Shown here: in pieces, positions 26,837 through 39,012 of the stretch
How positions within the stretch are numbered: the first letter of the stretch is position 1
Layout of the letters: every line of letters begins with the position of its first letter
NCBI GenBank assembly: GCA_905250125.1
Contig: CAJNOL010000883.1
Span: forward strand, 1-64,000
DNA: 64,000 nt
Direction of reading: 5' to 3'
Source of the DNA: Rotaria sordida
Lineage: Eukaryota > Rotifera > Eurotatoria > Philodinida > Philodinidae
The notes under the pieces: generated by a model
The model's database searches: none
Told to the model about the DNA's origin: nothing
Seen by the model: only the letters and a program-made list of their open reading frames with translations
Program-made: the position numbers and the translations under genes

Positions 26837-26886
26837 CCCAGGTCGAACGATACGGTCCGTATACGAACCGTATCGTTCGACCTAGG
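26837..26886. mobile_element. 50-bp palindromic mini-element with CCCAGG termini
   Basis: A 50-bp almost perfect palindrome. The left half begins CCCAGGTCGAACGATACGG; the right half read on the other strand begins CCTAGGTCGAACGATACGG. 23 of 25 positions pair. It is flanked by TA on both sides (26835-26836, 26887-26888). The termini match the long splice-array elements at 3520-5182 and 52611-53921, so this looks like the two ends of one such element joined with no interior. Alternative reading: a regulatory palindrome unrelated to transposition. Confidence 0.7.
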
Positions 26887-27408
26887 TAGTGCAACAATTG
26901 TTCAAGTCATTTTCTTAAAATTGATCTTCTGAATTAACTCTAGAATTAAAATTTCATTGAAATTTTATTATATTTATTATGGTTTAAGTTTAAAAAATAA
27001 ACAAGTTCAGCTTGATGTGCCCATTGATTCTAACGTACATTGTTCTCGAAATATTGAATGTCAGAAGAACATTCATGGGACATATTACATCAAAATTTCA
27101 TGATATTTTTATTCAAAAATGAAGAAATATGTTATTAGAAAATGAATTTTCATATGAATGAAAACTATGAACAAAAAGAAATAACTAGATCAATATTCTT
27201 TTTGACAGGATCATAAAAGATAGTAACTATTGTCAATATTTAACTATGATCGTACACGCGCTAAATAAGAATTCAATTTTTCAAGCGGATAATTATAAAA
27301 CAGTTTTTCATAAAATACATATTGAAGAACGAATACAATTAAATGTCCTAATTCTACTGAAAAAACACATTTTTAATATTTCTCTATTAAGTCGAATTAT
27401 AAACACCC

Positions 27409-27620
27409 TAGTCAACCCTCCCTCAACAAATTCCCAGAAGAATCCCTGTCGGAAATCCTCGAGGAGTTCAGAGGAGATTCAGGGACTCCTTAGGGAGTGA
27501 ATAAGTATTACCAAGGATTCTTCAGAAAGTTGCCAGTGAGTCTCCTGAAAAATTCAAATCCATGAAGATTTTCGAGAGACTTCCTAACAATCCTATGTCG
27601 AAAAGGGGCGATCGCACCCT
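27409..27620. repeat. degenerate GC-richer repeat related to splice-array element 2
   Basis: A block of short GC-richer motifs in an AT-rich setting. CCCAGAAGAATCCCTGTCGG at 27433 closely resembles CCCAGCAGAATCCTGACGG near the start of the element at 52611. Further GGA/TCC palindromic motifs follow (tcctcgagga, tcagaggaga, gattcaggga). Its own inverted termini are not clear, so the boundaries are approximate. It is probably a truncated or diverged relative. Confidence 0.45.
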
Positions 27621-28145
27621 CTATTATAAATCCACTGCTGACAGAAATACTTTAAAACAAAGCATTTCGTTTTTAATATTAAATCACTTAGCGATCCTGT
27701 CCATTTCTTTTAAGAATATAGATAGATCTATAAAATGAATAATTGTTATTAGTTTTTACATATTGAAATAGCCTATATATATATATATATTGAAATACTG
27801 GATATAATATCATGAAAATGGAATAGTAATTGTGATGTTTGTGTAGGACGAAAAATATGGAGTCCATATACGCTCGGAAACAATTATGATTGAACGGTTC
27901 ATATGATGATTTCTATCGCAGTATACAACCTTCGTATCCGACGACAATAAACGAATATTTTTGTCTCGAGAAATCATCACATTTTAAATAGTTTACGATA
28001 GAATCTAGATACAACATCTGTTAGTTTTGTGTATATGTACTTGCTAATTATCATATCGAAAGTCTTACGATTGCATAAATCTATTGGTAAATGAAACTGT
28101 TTTCCTAAACTAGATTATAAAATGATCAGAAAATAGTTTGATTTT

Positions 28146-28560
28146 TTATAATTTATTTAATGGTTTATTTTTAAAAACAATATTTTCTACATAAATAGCT
28201 CCATATTTCGTTAAATATCCACCATCATGTGATATTGATTTTTTTCTAAGGAGTAAAAAGAGGGCATGTCTGATTATCTCTAGTAAAAATCATTTTTTTG
28301 TATATTAAAAAATATTGATTTATCTAGAGTTTATTCTAAGAAATTATTAATTTTAACAAGTCTTATATTAGGATATAGATATTGTTTAATTCTATATTCC
28401 ATCAATTTATTAACATATAATAAAGGCTTAACATTTTCAAAATGTCTCGCTCCAATAATAAATAATTGTTGTTGTTTTGTTAAATTTAATAGTTTTATTG
28501 GCATTGGTAATCTTTGTGTACTCCATTTATACCAATCAAAGTTTTGATTGCATATTTAAG
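28146..28560 (-). pseudogene. coding-like fragment, family unknown
   Basis: Two minus-strand open pieces use the codons typical of the confident genes. The first (about 28560-28331) includes FIIGARHFENVKPLLYVNKL and ends NNFLE before a stop. The second (28245-28146), preceded by a good acceptor (ctccttag), includes ISHDGGYLTKYGAIYVENI and ends in a stop. No splice junction joins them in frame, and no start region was found upstream. It may be a broken gene fragment or two exons of an undetected gene; I do not recognise the family. Confidence 0.35.
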
Positions 28561-30789
28561 TAGTACCAGGTTAGTAGTCTTTGAGAAAAAAAAATCAGAA
28601 AATTCTATCATGCTGATCTGGACAAAGCCTGTCATGAAGATAAGCTATTTTTAATCTTAATATATAGGAAAATCAGGGTGATCTCAAAAAATTCAGTCAT
28701 ACTTTTTGAAGATATGTACATTATCGAATATGATGGTTGTATTCTTCATTATGAAATGTATATCCGGTCAAAATTTCAGAGCTTTATCACGTACTGGTGA
28801 CGAGATATCGTCAAAATATCTCACACAAGAAATTGATCAAACCTTTTCTCATCTTAACAAAAGACTATTTTGAGTACTATTAGTCGGATGAGCATATCTC
28901 AGTCAAAGTTCAAGCTTTAAGTCTAAAAATTTGGTTATATACCTAAAAAACATTTGCTCTACAAAATGGAATAACTTTTCATCAAAATTTGAGACTATCG
29001 ATTGAGTACGATCGGTCGTGGCTCTCGTACAGTGACCCCTAGAAAATAGAAAAAGAAACAATTATTTTGTTAAGGAGTAGGACTTATCGTCGAAAAGTAT
29101 TCAGTTACACATTTATTTTTTAGTACATTACAAAGATTTTTTAACGTATACCTTCACAATGATTCACTGTGATGGTACCTATAACTGTAGTTCGAACTTA
29201 TGAAGAGAGAAAGTCAATATAGTGGTTAAAGAAAATGGCACATATATCACCAGTTAATTTTTTTGTATCGTTATGATATGAAGACTTTTGCCACAAACAT
29301 AGAACTTCATATTGTTAGTAAAAAGATCATTATTGTTAGAACAAGATCACTTTCACATGAAATACCCAAAAGCAACGGCTAGTATTTTTAGATTTTGATT
29401 ATCAAAAATTGATTTTTATTCGGAATCATCATACACGAGCACAGCGAAAACTCTACATTTTATCGTAAAATATCTTTATTTAAAATTTTCGCTTTATTTC
29501 TCTCAGCTTTTTATTCATAAAATTTTAGGCTGTGTTCTCCTATATGCAAAACTTGCTTGGAGGTCTTTTTCGATGACAGATAGAGTTTCTGATGTAGTTT
29601 TACATGCTGATTCTGAAAATCATGCTTATTTTCAATAAAATAAACAATTTTTAATAATCAAAATCTAGATATACTAGTTTTCCGTGGTAGTGATTCTGTT
29701 CTAAAAATAATAATTTTTTTTTACTAACACTGAAAATGTCTAATGTCTGGTTCTATTATCTCATATCGTCACACCACTCATAACTAAAAAATAGTTAAAT
29801 AATGGAGGATGGGGAGTATAACCCATGAGAAAAAGTGCCATTCCATTTTTAGAGATCGTTTCAAAACTGATTTTAGTGCTGTCGTATGAAATTTCCTAAG
29901 TATCAGAGACTATCATCAGAGCACAATAGTTTGTTTTGCTAACCTTTTTTTTTTTTTTTTATAAAAAATCCATTTGAAATAGTTTACTACATGCAAACAT
30001 GCGTCATCTATGTAATTTCACCAATTAGTGATGGCTGCATGTTTTCGATTGATTTCTTTAGAACTTACAAATACAACATTCATTCGTTCAATACAGACTC
30101 TTTCGGTTTTATGAAGATTCAAAATCTCTTATTACATTATAAGCACGTCTAGGAAATAATAGAAAAAAAAATGAATATCCATCTGCTACTAAATGGTAAT
30201 GAAAGGTTTCGAGTTAATTAAATAACGATACTCAGTTGCAAAGAATCTCTGTTTTCATGTGAATACGCTACTAGTGTTATGTACTCATTGCTAAAAAAAC
30301 TCAAGATATTGAACTAAAAAGAATTATTTTTTCATCAATAATAAATTAAAATGACATTATTTTTACTCGATAATAATCTGATTGTATACATGAATAACAT
30401 TCTTTTGAAATGATTTAACAAAGGTATGAGCAGGAAATCAAAACATGATTAAGATTTTTCGCTTGATTACCAATTAATTCCATAGTCGACGTCACTTATG
30501 TATTCTAAGAACAGAGCAAAGCGAAAAAAGTGCCTTGTGGCGGTCTCTCCTAAGTATTTGAATGCAATTGTATTTCTACAGAATGTCTCAAATATCCGTT
30601 GTGAAAAATAAACATGCATATCTTTTAATCAGTTTAAATGATTTATATGATTTTTTTTCAATATTATGATAATATGTTCTTTGAAGATTTATTTTATATA
30701 TTTTCTGAGAAGTTTTTGTGCCCATGGATTGTCACAGCTGATTAGCTACGTTGATCGACAGATATCCACTAGATACTGTGTTCAAATCT

Positions 30790-31000
30790 CGAATCACCCG
30801 TCCAATAACATACTGACTATGATATGACCATACACCTGTTCTTGTGGTTACTTAGTGTATATGGAGAACGCGAGAACTCTGCGTCAGACCGATCTTCTAT
30901 CCAGAACTACAGCTAATATTACTTGTAGGGAAGATATCGGACTAATGAATTTGCCGCTAAGTAGCATCCTATGTCGCAAAGTAGCTAGAAGACAGGAGTA
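30790..31000 (+). repeat. dispersed repeat shared with 56190-56410 (inverted)
   Basis: Collinear similarity to the reverse complement of 56190-56410. Shared blocks include actgac...cctgttcttgtg, ctaatgaa(t/a)ttgcc and tagcat(c/t)c. A B-box-like tgttcaaatctcg at about 30777 and a weak A-box-like tagctacgttg upstream suggest, but do not prove, a tRNA-derived SINE head. Open frames across it are incidental. Confidence 0.5.
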
Positions 31001-32315
31001 TTCTTCCATGGTCAAATTTGAATCGTATATTGTTATGAAACGAAAAATGCAAGTCGAATTCGGCACACAAATGCTAAATATAGACTGTATAAATGCTATT
31101 TTGCAATTCTTTTGTGAAACTATCATAGTAATAATTCGACGAAGTTCATGATATTTATGAAAACGAGTTACTATCGAATCTTAGAATGATGACTGAATAT
31201 CTTTCGACAAAGTCATGCAAATTATAATTAGTTGAATAGTCACATAAATATAATCAATAAGGTCGAGTTGAAGTTGTCAAATTTTGACACCAATGTTAGA
31301 CAATATTAACAAACAAGAGAATTGTTTTTCTTTTTTGTTTTTGTTACCGACAAATCCGCTTTTCATTTAAAGACTTGATCGATAAATATAAAATGAACAT
31401 GAATCTAAATGAGACACGTATAAAAATCTACTCGAATTCACAATAACAATCAATAATTGAAATAAATTAATTCAAAAAAAAAAACAAACTTTCTTCAAAT
31501 ATTTCCAAAAAGATGAATTTACATATTTCAGATTTTGAATATTTGTTATAAATCTTCGGATGATATAAAAATGATGATGATCTGTTTTAGTCAAGATACC
31601 CTATTATTACATTTTTCCACAGTAATTAATCAATTATATTTTAATTAATTTTATGTCAGTCGTAGAGAAATCTTTTCTCTGTTTTGGAAAGAAAAAATTA
31701 ATTCTCTATAATGTATATAATTCGAATTAACAGAGAAAATACTAAAACTGTTCTTTTTTTGCTGTATAATTAGGATGTTTCGCTCTACATGTCATGTGCT
31801 TGATTGTTTTTGTTTTCTTACATTAAATATTATTACGAAACAAACAAGTTTTACGCTCAGAAACATTTGACATGTCTATTTTCTCATCAGAAATTGAAAT
31901 TTGTTAATAAAAAAAAAACAATAAATTTTAGAAACTAGTCTATTTATTAAAGTCTAGAACACACTTAGAAAAAGAAGAAAAAAAAATCGGCAGTATTATT
32001 TATCACAATAGATATATAGTTTTTTTTTGCTTGAATATTATTCCACAACAGAAAACAAGTCAAACCAAAACAATCTCGACATGCATATTTTCGCATTTAT
32101 GTCTTAGGATCAATAATAGAATGATAATTAATTGAATAAACTAAGTAGAACGACGACATTATTTTCTCAAAACACTAGCTAAGTCAATTAGACCAACGGC
32201 TAAAGTCAATACATTCAATCATTGGCACGTTATTTTTCTTTTCTTTTACGATTTTTCGTAAGGAGCAATATAAAAAACCAAGAGTCGCATATTCTCCGCC
32301 TACAAAAAAAAATTT

Positions 32316-32340
32316 CTCTCTCTCTCTCTCTCTTTCTCTT
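32316..32340. repeat. (CT)n microsatellite
   Basis: An almost pure CT run (tctctctctctctctcttt) about 360 bp upstream of the neuropeptide gene start. Confidence 0.85.
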
Positions 32341-32703
32341 ACGATCGATTTATTAATGACTATCGATAGTTCTATGAGACTAATATTGCTTTTTAGGGTT
32401 TGAACATGTCTTTGCTTTTTTGTTATTGTCATCAAAGAATATTTTTTGAGCAATGTAGTATAAGATCTTTCCCGTTTTCTTTTCTTTTTTTTTTAATAAT
32501 AGAATAGAGAAAAGAAAAAAAAGAATACTAGATTTTATTCAGATAGTAAATCTTTCCTTATTCGGTCAAATACATTGTATTTCATAGAAATGGATTTTTA
32601 GTAAAAGTCATAACAGAAAAAAAAAGAAAGAACATCATTTCTTTTGTATTTTTTGTAGACAATATATATATATATCCTATTCATTTGTAAGTCATTTAAT
32701 ACT

Positions 32704-33049
32704 ATGCAACCAATTAATATTCTTCTAATGTTTATTTTTGGTTATTTAACATTATTAGCTATGACTTGTGCTCTTTCGGTATGATAAAAAAAAAAAAAAC
32801 ATAAAAAAAATTCTTTTTAACAATTTCTTATTGTTTAATTAGGAACAACAATATCATATTGTCAATATGCGAATGAAACGAGCATTAGCAAACAAACGCT
32901 TCTATGATTTTGGTTCACGATCAATTAATATTAATGATGACAGTACACGAGATTCAAATGATGAATTTGATCGTATTCAACGATTTTATGATTTTGGTAC
33001 ACGAAAACGTTTCTATGATTTCGGATCCAAGAAACGTTCGAATGAATAA
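32704..33049 (+). CDS. neuropeptide precursor with three RFYDFG(S/T) copies
   Basis: Two exons (32704-32778, 32843-33049) encode a 93-aa prepropeptide. The signal peptide is residues 1 to about 24 (MQPINILLMFIFGYLTLLAM then TCALS) and is almost exactly exon 1. The mature region has the basic sites MKR and NKR, then FYDFGSR, a 20-residue acidic spacer, QRFYDFGTRKR and FYDFGSKKR, and a short tail. Cleavage at basic residues would give three near-identical peptides of the FYDFGS/FYDFGT type. Gly is followed by Ser/Thr rather than a basic residue, so C-terminal amidation in the usual way is not expected. I do not recognise the family; allatostatin A (YxFGL-amide) is the nearest resemblance but lacks the fit at the C-terminus. 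A TATATATATA tract lies about 30-40 bp upstream. Confidence 0.85.
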
Positions 33050-35361
33050 TATAAACATTTTTCTTCTTCTTCGTCGTCGTTGTCTTTTTTTTTCTCATCT
33101 ATGAATAACCTATTCGAATCTCCTACAAAGTTAAAATTGAGATTATGGTATATAATTTGGTTACTAATTGAGCTCATTATTATGATTTTATCATTTACAT
33201 CATTGAATACGTCAAATAAAAAAAAAAATCAAATAAATATTTTTAAATTTATGTTTTTAAATAAACGAAAAATGACAATGGAAATAAGATAAATGTGTCA
33301 GCTCTATATAATAATGTATGTTTTGAGATTTACAAAGAATATTATGTCGAAACAACTTCTAATATAATCTCAACGGGATTAATATATGAAAAACAATAGA
33401 TTCATTTCGTTTATAAATCGATGTCAATCATACAATTATTTTTGAGTTAGACCGACTAATATATTTTTTTTTTAGTTTGTCATGATCTGTTTGAGATAGG
33501 ACAACATGAATCTGAATTTTTTTGCGGTATACTTAAACGTTTTTGTTCAATTATGTTTCCCAGAAGACCTTGAAGTTGTCACAGACAGTGACAAATGACA
33601 AGATGTCATTCACGGTCTGTCGGGGGTCTAACTTTCTCGTTACATATTTCAACATTCATTTCTAATTGTATTTCACAACAGATTGGTTTTTTGCATGTTA
33701 TAGATAAAAAACGATGGCGGTTTGAGATGCAAGAATGAGCTATTTTTATTGTAAGTTGTATCTGTCAATTGTGTTATGAAGCATAGATAATAAGGATGCG
33801 TGTATAAAATCAAACTCAACTATTCAGCATATTTCTCGAGCGAGCACATTATTGTGCTCAAGGGAAATTATATCTTTTAATTATTTGTATTCAATGATTT
33901 ATGTTTTAATTATTAATAACACATCACACAATATGTTTATATTCACTAAACTCATTGTTCATTGAATTCTCACAAACATATGATCTGAATATTTTTAAAA
34001 GTAACACAGAGTTTTATTTCGTTGTTATTTTATCTTGTTTAATTGATTGTCTTACTCGCATGTATACATTCAATTATGTCTACCCTTCCAACAGTCAATA
34101 TATATATATAACATATTAATAAGAATAATCAAGTCAATTAAATGAATTGAATACAATATTCTATCAATGAAAATATTTTAATATTAAATGAAAAATCGTG
34201 TTTTATAAATTAAATTGAATTATATTTTTATTCAATATATTTGAATCTATATTTAGTTAACTATTATCAATTGTTTCTTTTTCATATTAAATTCTATACA
34301 AAAACAAGAATAAATAATGAAAAAATTATCTAATATTGCTCTTGACAACTAATCAAATGCATGTAATATCAAAACCAAACATAAATAAATAATTATATAG
34401 AATATTAAAAATTTTCAAAGAAAATTTAAATAACGGCTTTTGACAAAAAAATAACATTCATATTAATCATTCATTGAATAATAAAACAACACAAAACGTG
34501 TCGGATAGGAAATATGTTTTCATCTGAATTGAATCTTTAGCTAGTCGGGTATGTGTGGGATTAAGCTTTTTTAGGTTCCGGTAAATCTAACCTAGTCACA
34601 GTCGTAAAAATTTTATTTTTTTTCAAGCCTCGGTCCTTGTTTAGAGAAAACTATTCCAGAATTTATTCGTGTCATATCTAAAAAAACAGTTCTCCAGTAC
34701 CCGTTTTTTTTTTATTTAATTAATCGATGACTAGTAATTTTCTTTTTTTTTGGCTCATCTCTTTTGAGTTATGTTCTGATTAATATGATAATTCGTTTAG
34801 ACCCATAGAATATTTAACTATGATCTTTAGTTTTCGTTGAGACGACTTGTTTTTTCTCGTAATTCCGATCCCGTACATCTCTAATCGCTAGTAATGAATA
34901 TCAACTGCTTTCCATAGACTATATTCAATGAATAAATAATATCAAAAAATAATTAATAATAAAGAGAATTAAAAAGTTTAGCTACTTGAAAGACTGAATT
35001 TTATGAAAGCAAAATTTCGATTAGAATTAAAAAAATAATAAATCTATCAAATTATTTTTAACTTTTACTTTGACAACTTATAGATGTCGCCCTTCATTCA
35101 AATATTTATTTATTGATGATAAAAAATATACGTAAATCCACCGGCTACGTTCTCATATGTACAGATATTATTCAGCCTTAACAAAATGGTTTTATATGCA
35201 CACCTTGGTGATGTTCTATTTGCGTAGAGATAATCACATGTGATCGTTATGCTTGATTTCCCAAGCAATAACATAAAAAACCATAATATTCATGTTATTC
35301 ATAAGTGAAATATCAATCATTACACCCAGCATTATCAAAACAAACACAAACTGAACAAAAT
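33050..35361. other. intergenic stretch, no gene seen
   Basis: AT-rich sequence. A small hairpin (atttctcgagcgagcacatt paired with tgtgctcaagggaaat) lies at about 33830-33868, and a TGACA-rich short inverted repeat at about 33578-33620. No exon is supported; the first 200 bp should be 3' UTR of the peptide gene. Confidence 0.45.
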
Positions 35362-35652
35362 ATGTCTAGTGGCTCTGTTCTTAGTAAATTAAAACCTGCT
35401 CAAGTTATAGAAATAACAAAAGCATTTATGGAATTTGATGACAATGACAATGGTTTTATTACAGCTCAAGAAATGAAAGAATGTCTTGGTCGATCAAATG
35501 TTTCACATAAAGATGCTGAAATTAATGAAGTTATAGCAAGTATGGACGCTAATAAAGATGGCACTGTATCATACGAAGAATATATGAAATTTATGGCTCG
35601 TATGACTACCGGACAATCATCAAAATCCAGTCAACCACCCAAGAAAAAATAA
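35362..35652 (+). CDS. small EF-hand calcium-binding protein (calmodulin-like half)
   Basis: A single-exon frame of 96 aa with two canonical EF-hand loops, DDNDNGFITAQE and DANKDGTVSYEE, each with acidic or polar residues at positions 1, 3, 5 and 12 and Gly at 6. The pair is expected to bind two calcium ions. The C-terminus is a short basic, polar tail ending PPKKK. It is about the size of one calmodulin lobe plus tail, so a free-standing two-EF-hand protein or a troponin-C/calmodulin-like fragment. The first ATG (35362) is used as start; the frame is open upstream but without ATG. An upstream coding exon cannot be excluded. AATAAA follows the stop within about 20 bp. Confidence 0.8.
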   Translation: MSSGSVLSKLKPAQVIEITKAFMEFDDNDNGFITAQEMKECLGRSNVSHKDAEINEVIASMDANKDGTVSYEEYMKFMARMTTGQSSKSSQPPKKK

Positions 35653-38600
35653 TTATTATTATAAATTCAATAAAAAATTAAATGTTGAATTTTTTAAGAA
35701 CTATTTTATTATAGACAAGAATTAAACAGCAATTTTAAAAGGCTTAACATACAAAATAATTATTCACGCAATTCTTTTTTTTTTGTTCATGTTTTAAGAT
35801 GTTTAAAAAAAAGAAGTAGTTGAAACAATAAACATGAATAATACAACCATGAATTGTATTTAATTGAATTGTTTTTTTTTTCATTTTCTATTTTAAAAAA
35901 ATTCTATTTGCAAGAATGATTCTCCCCCTCATCCCCCAAAGAAAAGATTTCCGAAATTAAACTCAATATATCAATTCAAAATTTCAAGCCTAATTTTCTG
36001 TCGACTATGATTCGAAATGGAAAGTTCTACAGCGGGAGATCAATTAATTCCCGTTTTCCTTTGTTTTTTTTAAAGCATACTTGGTTATTTTTGTTTGTTA
36101 ATCATACTATATGCAGCGAACAATAAAGAAATGGCTTGCACCTTATGTCATATTTACCTTGAACAATGAATAATATTTATAGCTATATCAGAAGATAATA
36201 ATACTAATCAGAAACCTATCATTGCTAATCGAAGTATACGTCAATCTTAGACGGAAACTGTTAACGACTATTTATTTCTTTATTTGAACGAATATATAGA
36301 TGTAGTTATGCAAAACATCTTAATGTTGAGATAAGAAAAAGAAAGTGGCACAAAAAAAAAAACATTGAATATAAGAAAAAAAAAGGTATGTTCTGTTAGA
36401 TTCGACGTAGTTAGATCGAAAGCAAATAAAATCTCGAAATGTAAAATTGTCGAAAAGTTCTTTAGAAAATTCTAACTAGCAAGACATATTCTTTGTTTTT
36501 TTTTGTATAACATTAGCATTATAAATGGGATCATATACACAAAAAAAAAAGAAAGAATTTATAAAATGTCGATTTATTCGTTTAGTAACTACAAATAATA
36601 AATCATCTAAATATACCATTACATTTAGGGTGGATATTAGTGTAAAATTGAACGTTTCTACAATACTCCCACTCACAATAATAAATTATAAAGCGTAGTG
36701 TCAACCTTCACAACAGTGATCACTTTTGTGATATATGACCGAAAAGGAGTGTTGAATTATATAAGATAAAAATTTGTTTCCCTTCGAGACATCACTATGG
36801 CAACGTCACAGACGCTGATCAAAGACGTGTAGAGTTAAACTGTTTGAACTTGAAAAATTTTTTTCTCATAAATAAGCGAAAACTTTTATGTTTAGAAATA
36901 TTATGTCATTGAAGATTAGTACATTGTTACGAATCTAATCTGATTATGAAGCGTACCGTGAACGAATAAATCGATATGTTAGATATTAGACAGAAAAATC
37001 AAAACTGATTAAATTAGTATCATAAAAGAAAGCACAAAATACAAATGTAGATTTGAATAATTTTCAACAAATTATTTTACATAAGGAAAGAGTGAAAAAA
37101 AAACAGGTTTTCGGAATTTCTATAATTTTTATAAACTCCAATTCCGGCTACGAGTTGAAGCGGGAATTCGAAATTTTCTGCAAATCTTTCACTATGACAG
37201 AAATTTTAGCAACACTCCCCTCATCCCTCCTAAAGATCGTGGTTGACGTAGTTTTACGATCACAGAGGGCCTATCAATAATGTCTCATTCCAATATATGA
37301 ACAACTTCCTGATTGCATTTCTCGACTATTAAGTGAAAGGATCGTGATGAGATATGTCGTTCGAAAATAGATAGAATAAAAGAATTGCTTCGTAACTCAC
37401 AGCAGCAGCTACATCCCGTTTCACATTTTCATCCCATAAGGATTACGCTAACAACTTTTTTTTCCAATACTTTCTATTTTTAACATATTTTTTCCTTCCA
37501 TATTTATTTTTGTTTTCTATTTAATAACGGCACACCTTCTCTTATGTACATCAACACAGGTGAGAAAGATACATGAATTTACTAAGTTGTAAATTAATAT
37601 ATGCTAATAGAAATATAAACCAGAGAGGAAATCTATTGAGTTCATGCTACATTGTAGAAGAAAAAAAACATCGGTGTTCTTTCTAGTACAGCTTTAAATG
37701 TGTAATAGAAGAAAAACAAGCACAAAATTTTTAAGTTTATCCATTTTAAAATGTTTGTTTTTTTTTGACCTTCGAAAAAACACATCAGACAGTTAAGACA
37801 AGTGTCAACACATGTTATATCAGCAAGTATAACCATAGTTAAAATAAATCAAAAAGAAGCATTACTAAGAAATCGTTTGATAATTTTTACAAAAAAAAGA
37901 ATAAGATCTTCAAAGACGTGTCAGTTTTAGTTAATAGATCATGATCTTTTTTTTTATTTGTTGCTAACTAAATAAGAGAAGTGAGATACAAATTATTATT
38001 CGTAAAAAGAACATTAATTAATTTTAGCTATCAGTTTTCAACCGTTTATTTCCACTATCTCGTGTTCTTATAACCATAATTAGAATGAGACGTTATTGAT
38101 ATACATTCTGTGATCGTAAACATTCGTCGGTTACAATCCGTGCCACAGCGGGAGGAGAATATTGTTAAAGTGTGTAGAAGAGGATCCAAACTTTTATTTC
38201 TATACTTCAACATTCCTTTTCGTTTGTATTTTACAAAAAGAATAGTTATTATACGACTTTATTCATTTCATATTATCCTTACTGATTAGATCATGATAAT
38301 ATTATTAAAACAGTCGACATGAATAGTCTCGGATTGGCTTTTATTTTCTAGTCGTATATTAAAATAATGCAGCATTAGTTTAATATGATTATATGTCTAT
38401 ATAGTAGAGCTTAAGTACTCTATATATATACCTTGGCTAAAAAAACGCACCAACTCATGAAATGTAATTTCTACACTGATAGGATTTAGTTTGTAAGCCA
38501 ATTTCTTTTCCAACAGATAGAGCAGAAAAAACACTACTAAATAATATTGTTTGTATCTTGAACACATATTTCACCGTAAGTAGAAACAGAGAAGAAATTC

Positions 38601-38854
38601 ATTCTGGAACAAAATTACGTTCGTTAGATTTCAATCTTCTATAAAAATTTAATAACGAAAAAAGTATTATGATCTGAAATTCTCAGATTATATTTCTAGA
38701 TGTTCACAACTTAAGTATACAAATAAATCATTTTGAATTATTTCCAAGTCTCCACTATCATCAAAATAAAAATTATTATTAGATTCGTAAAGATAGGAAC
38801 TTCAGAAAATCAAAATCCTAGTTTTTCAACACATAGAACGATAGAGTAAACCAT

Positions 38855-39012
38855 TATTTACAAAATGAGACATCGTCGAGTTTTCTGCAACTTTCTTTGA
38901 TTGAGATACAGCAAATTGATTGAAACTAACTGTATGGACTTTCGTAAAATTATTGTATCTCAGCTAGAAAACATCGCAGAGAACTGAAAGATGTTTCATT
39001 TTGTAGAGAATT
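38855..39012. repeat. short foldback (MITE-like)
   Basis: The left arm (about 38860-38912, tacaaaatgagacatcgtcg... to ttgagatacagcaa) pairs with the right arm (about 38955-39010, ttattgtatctcagctagaa... to cattttgta). About 55 bp per arm around a short loop. Confidence 0.65.

Larger units (their letters stand above)
25938..32703. other. gene-poor 6.8-kb stretch
   Basis: It contains the palindromic mini-element (26837-26886), a related degenerate repeat (27409-27620), a coding-like minus-strand fragment (28146-28560), a repeat shared with 56.2-56.4 kb (30790-31000) and a (CT)n run at 32316-32340. Otherwise it is AT-rich sequence with no exon I can support. Confidence 0.5.

Noticed and set aside
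30735-30800. Second tRNA-like segment (tagctacgttg ... tgttcaaatctcg)
   Set aside because: No cloverleaf can be folded; the A box has mismatches. Mentioned only as a possible SINE head.
30855-31151. 98-codon frame on plus strand and 80-codon frame opposite
   Set aside because: They lie on and just beyond a dispersed repeat also present at 56.2-56.4 kb; frames overlap on both strands and resemble no protein.
35305-35361. Upstream extension of the EF-hand frame
   Set aside because: Open but without an ATG; the start at 35362 gives a normal EF-hand protein. An upstream exon remains possible.
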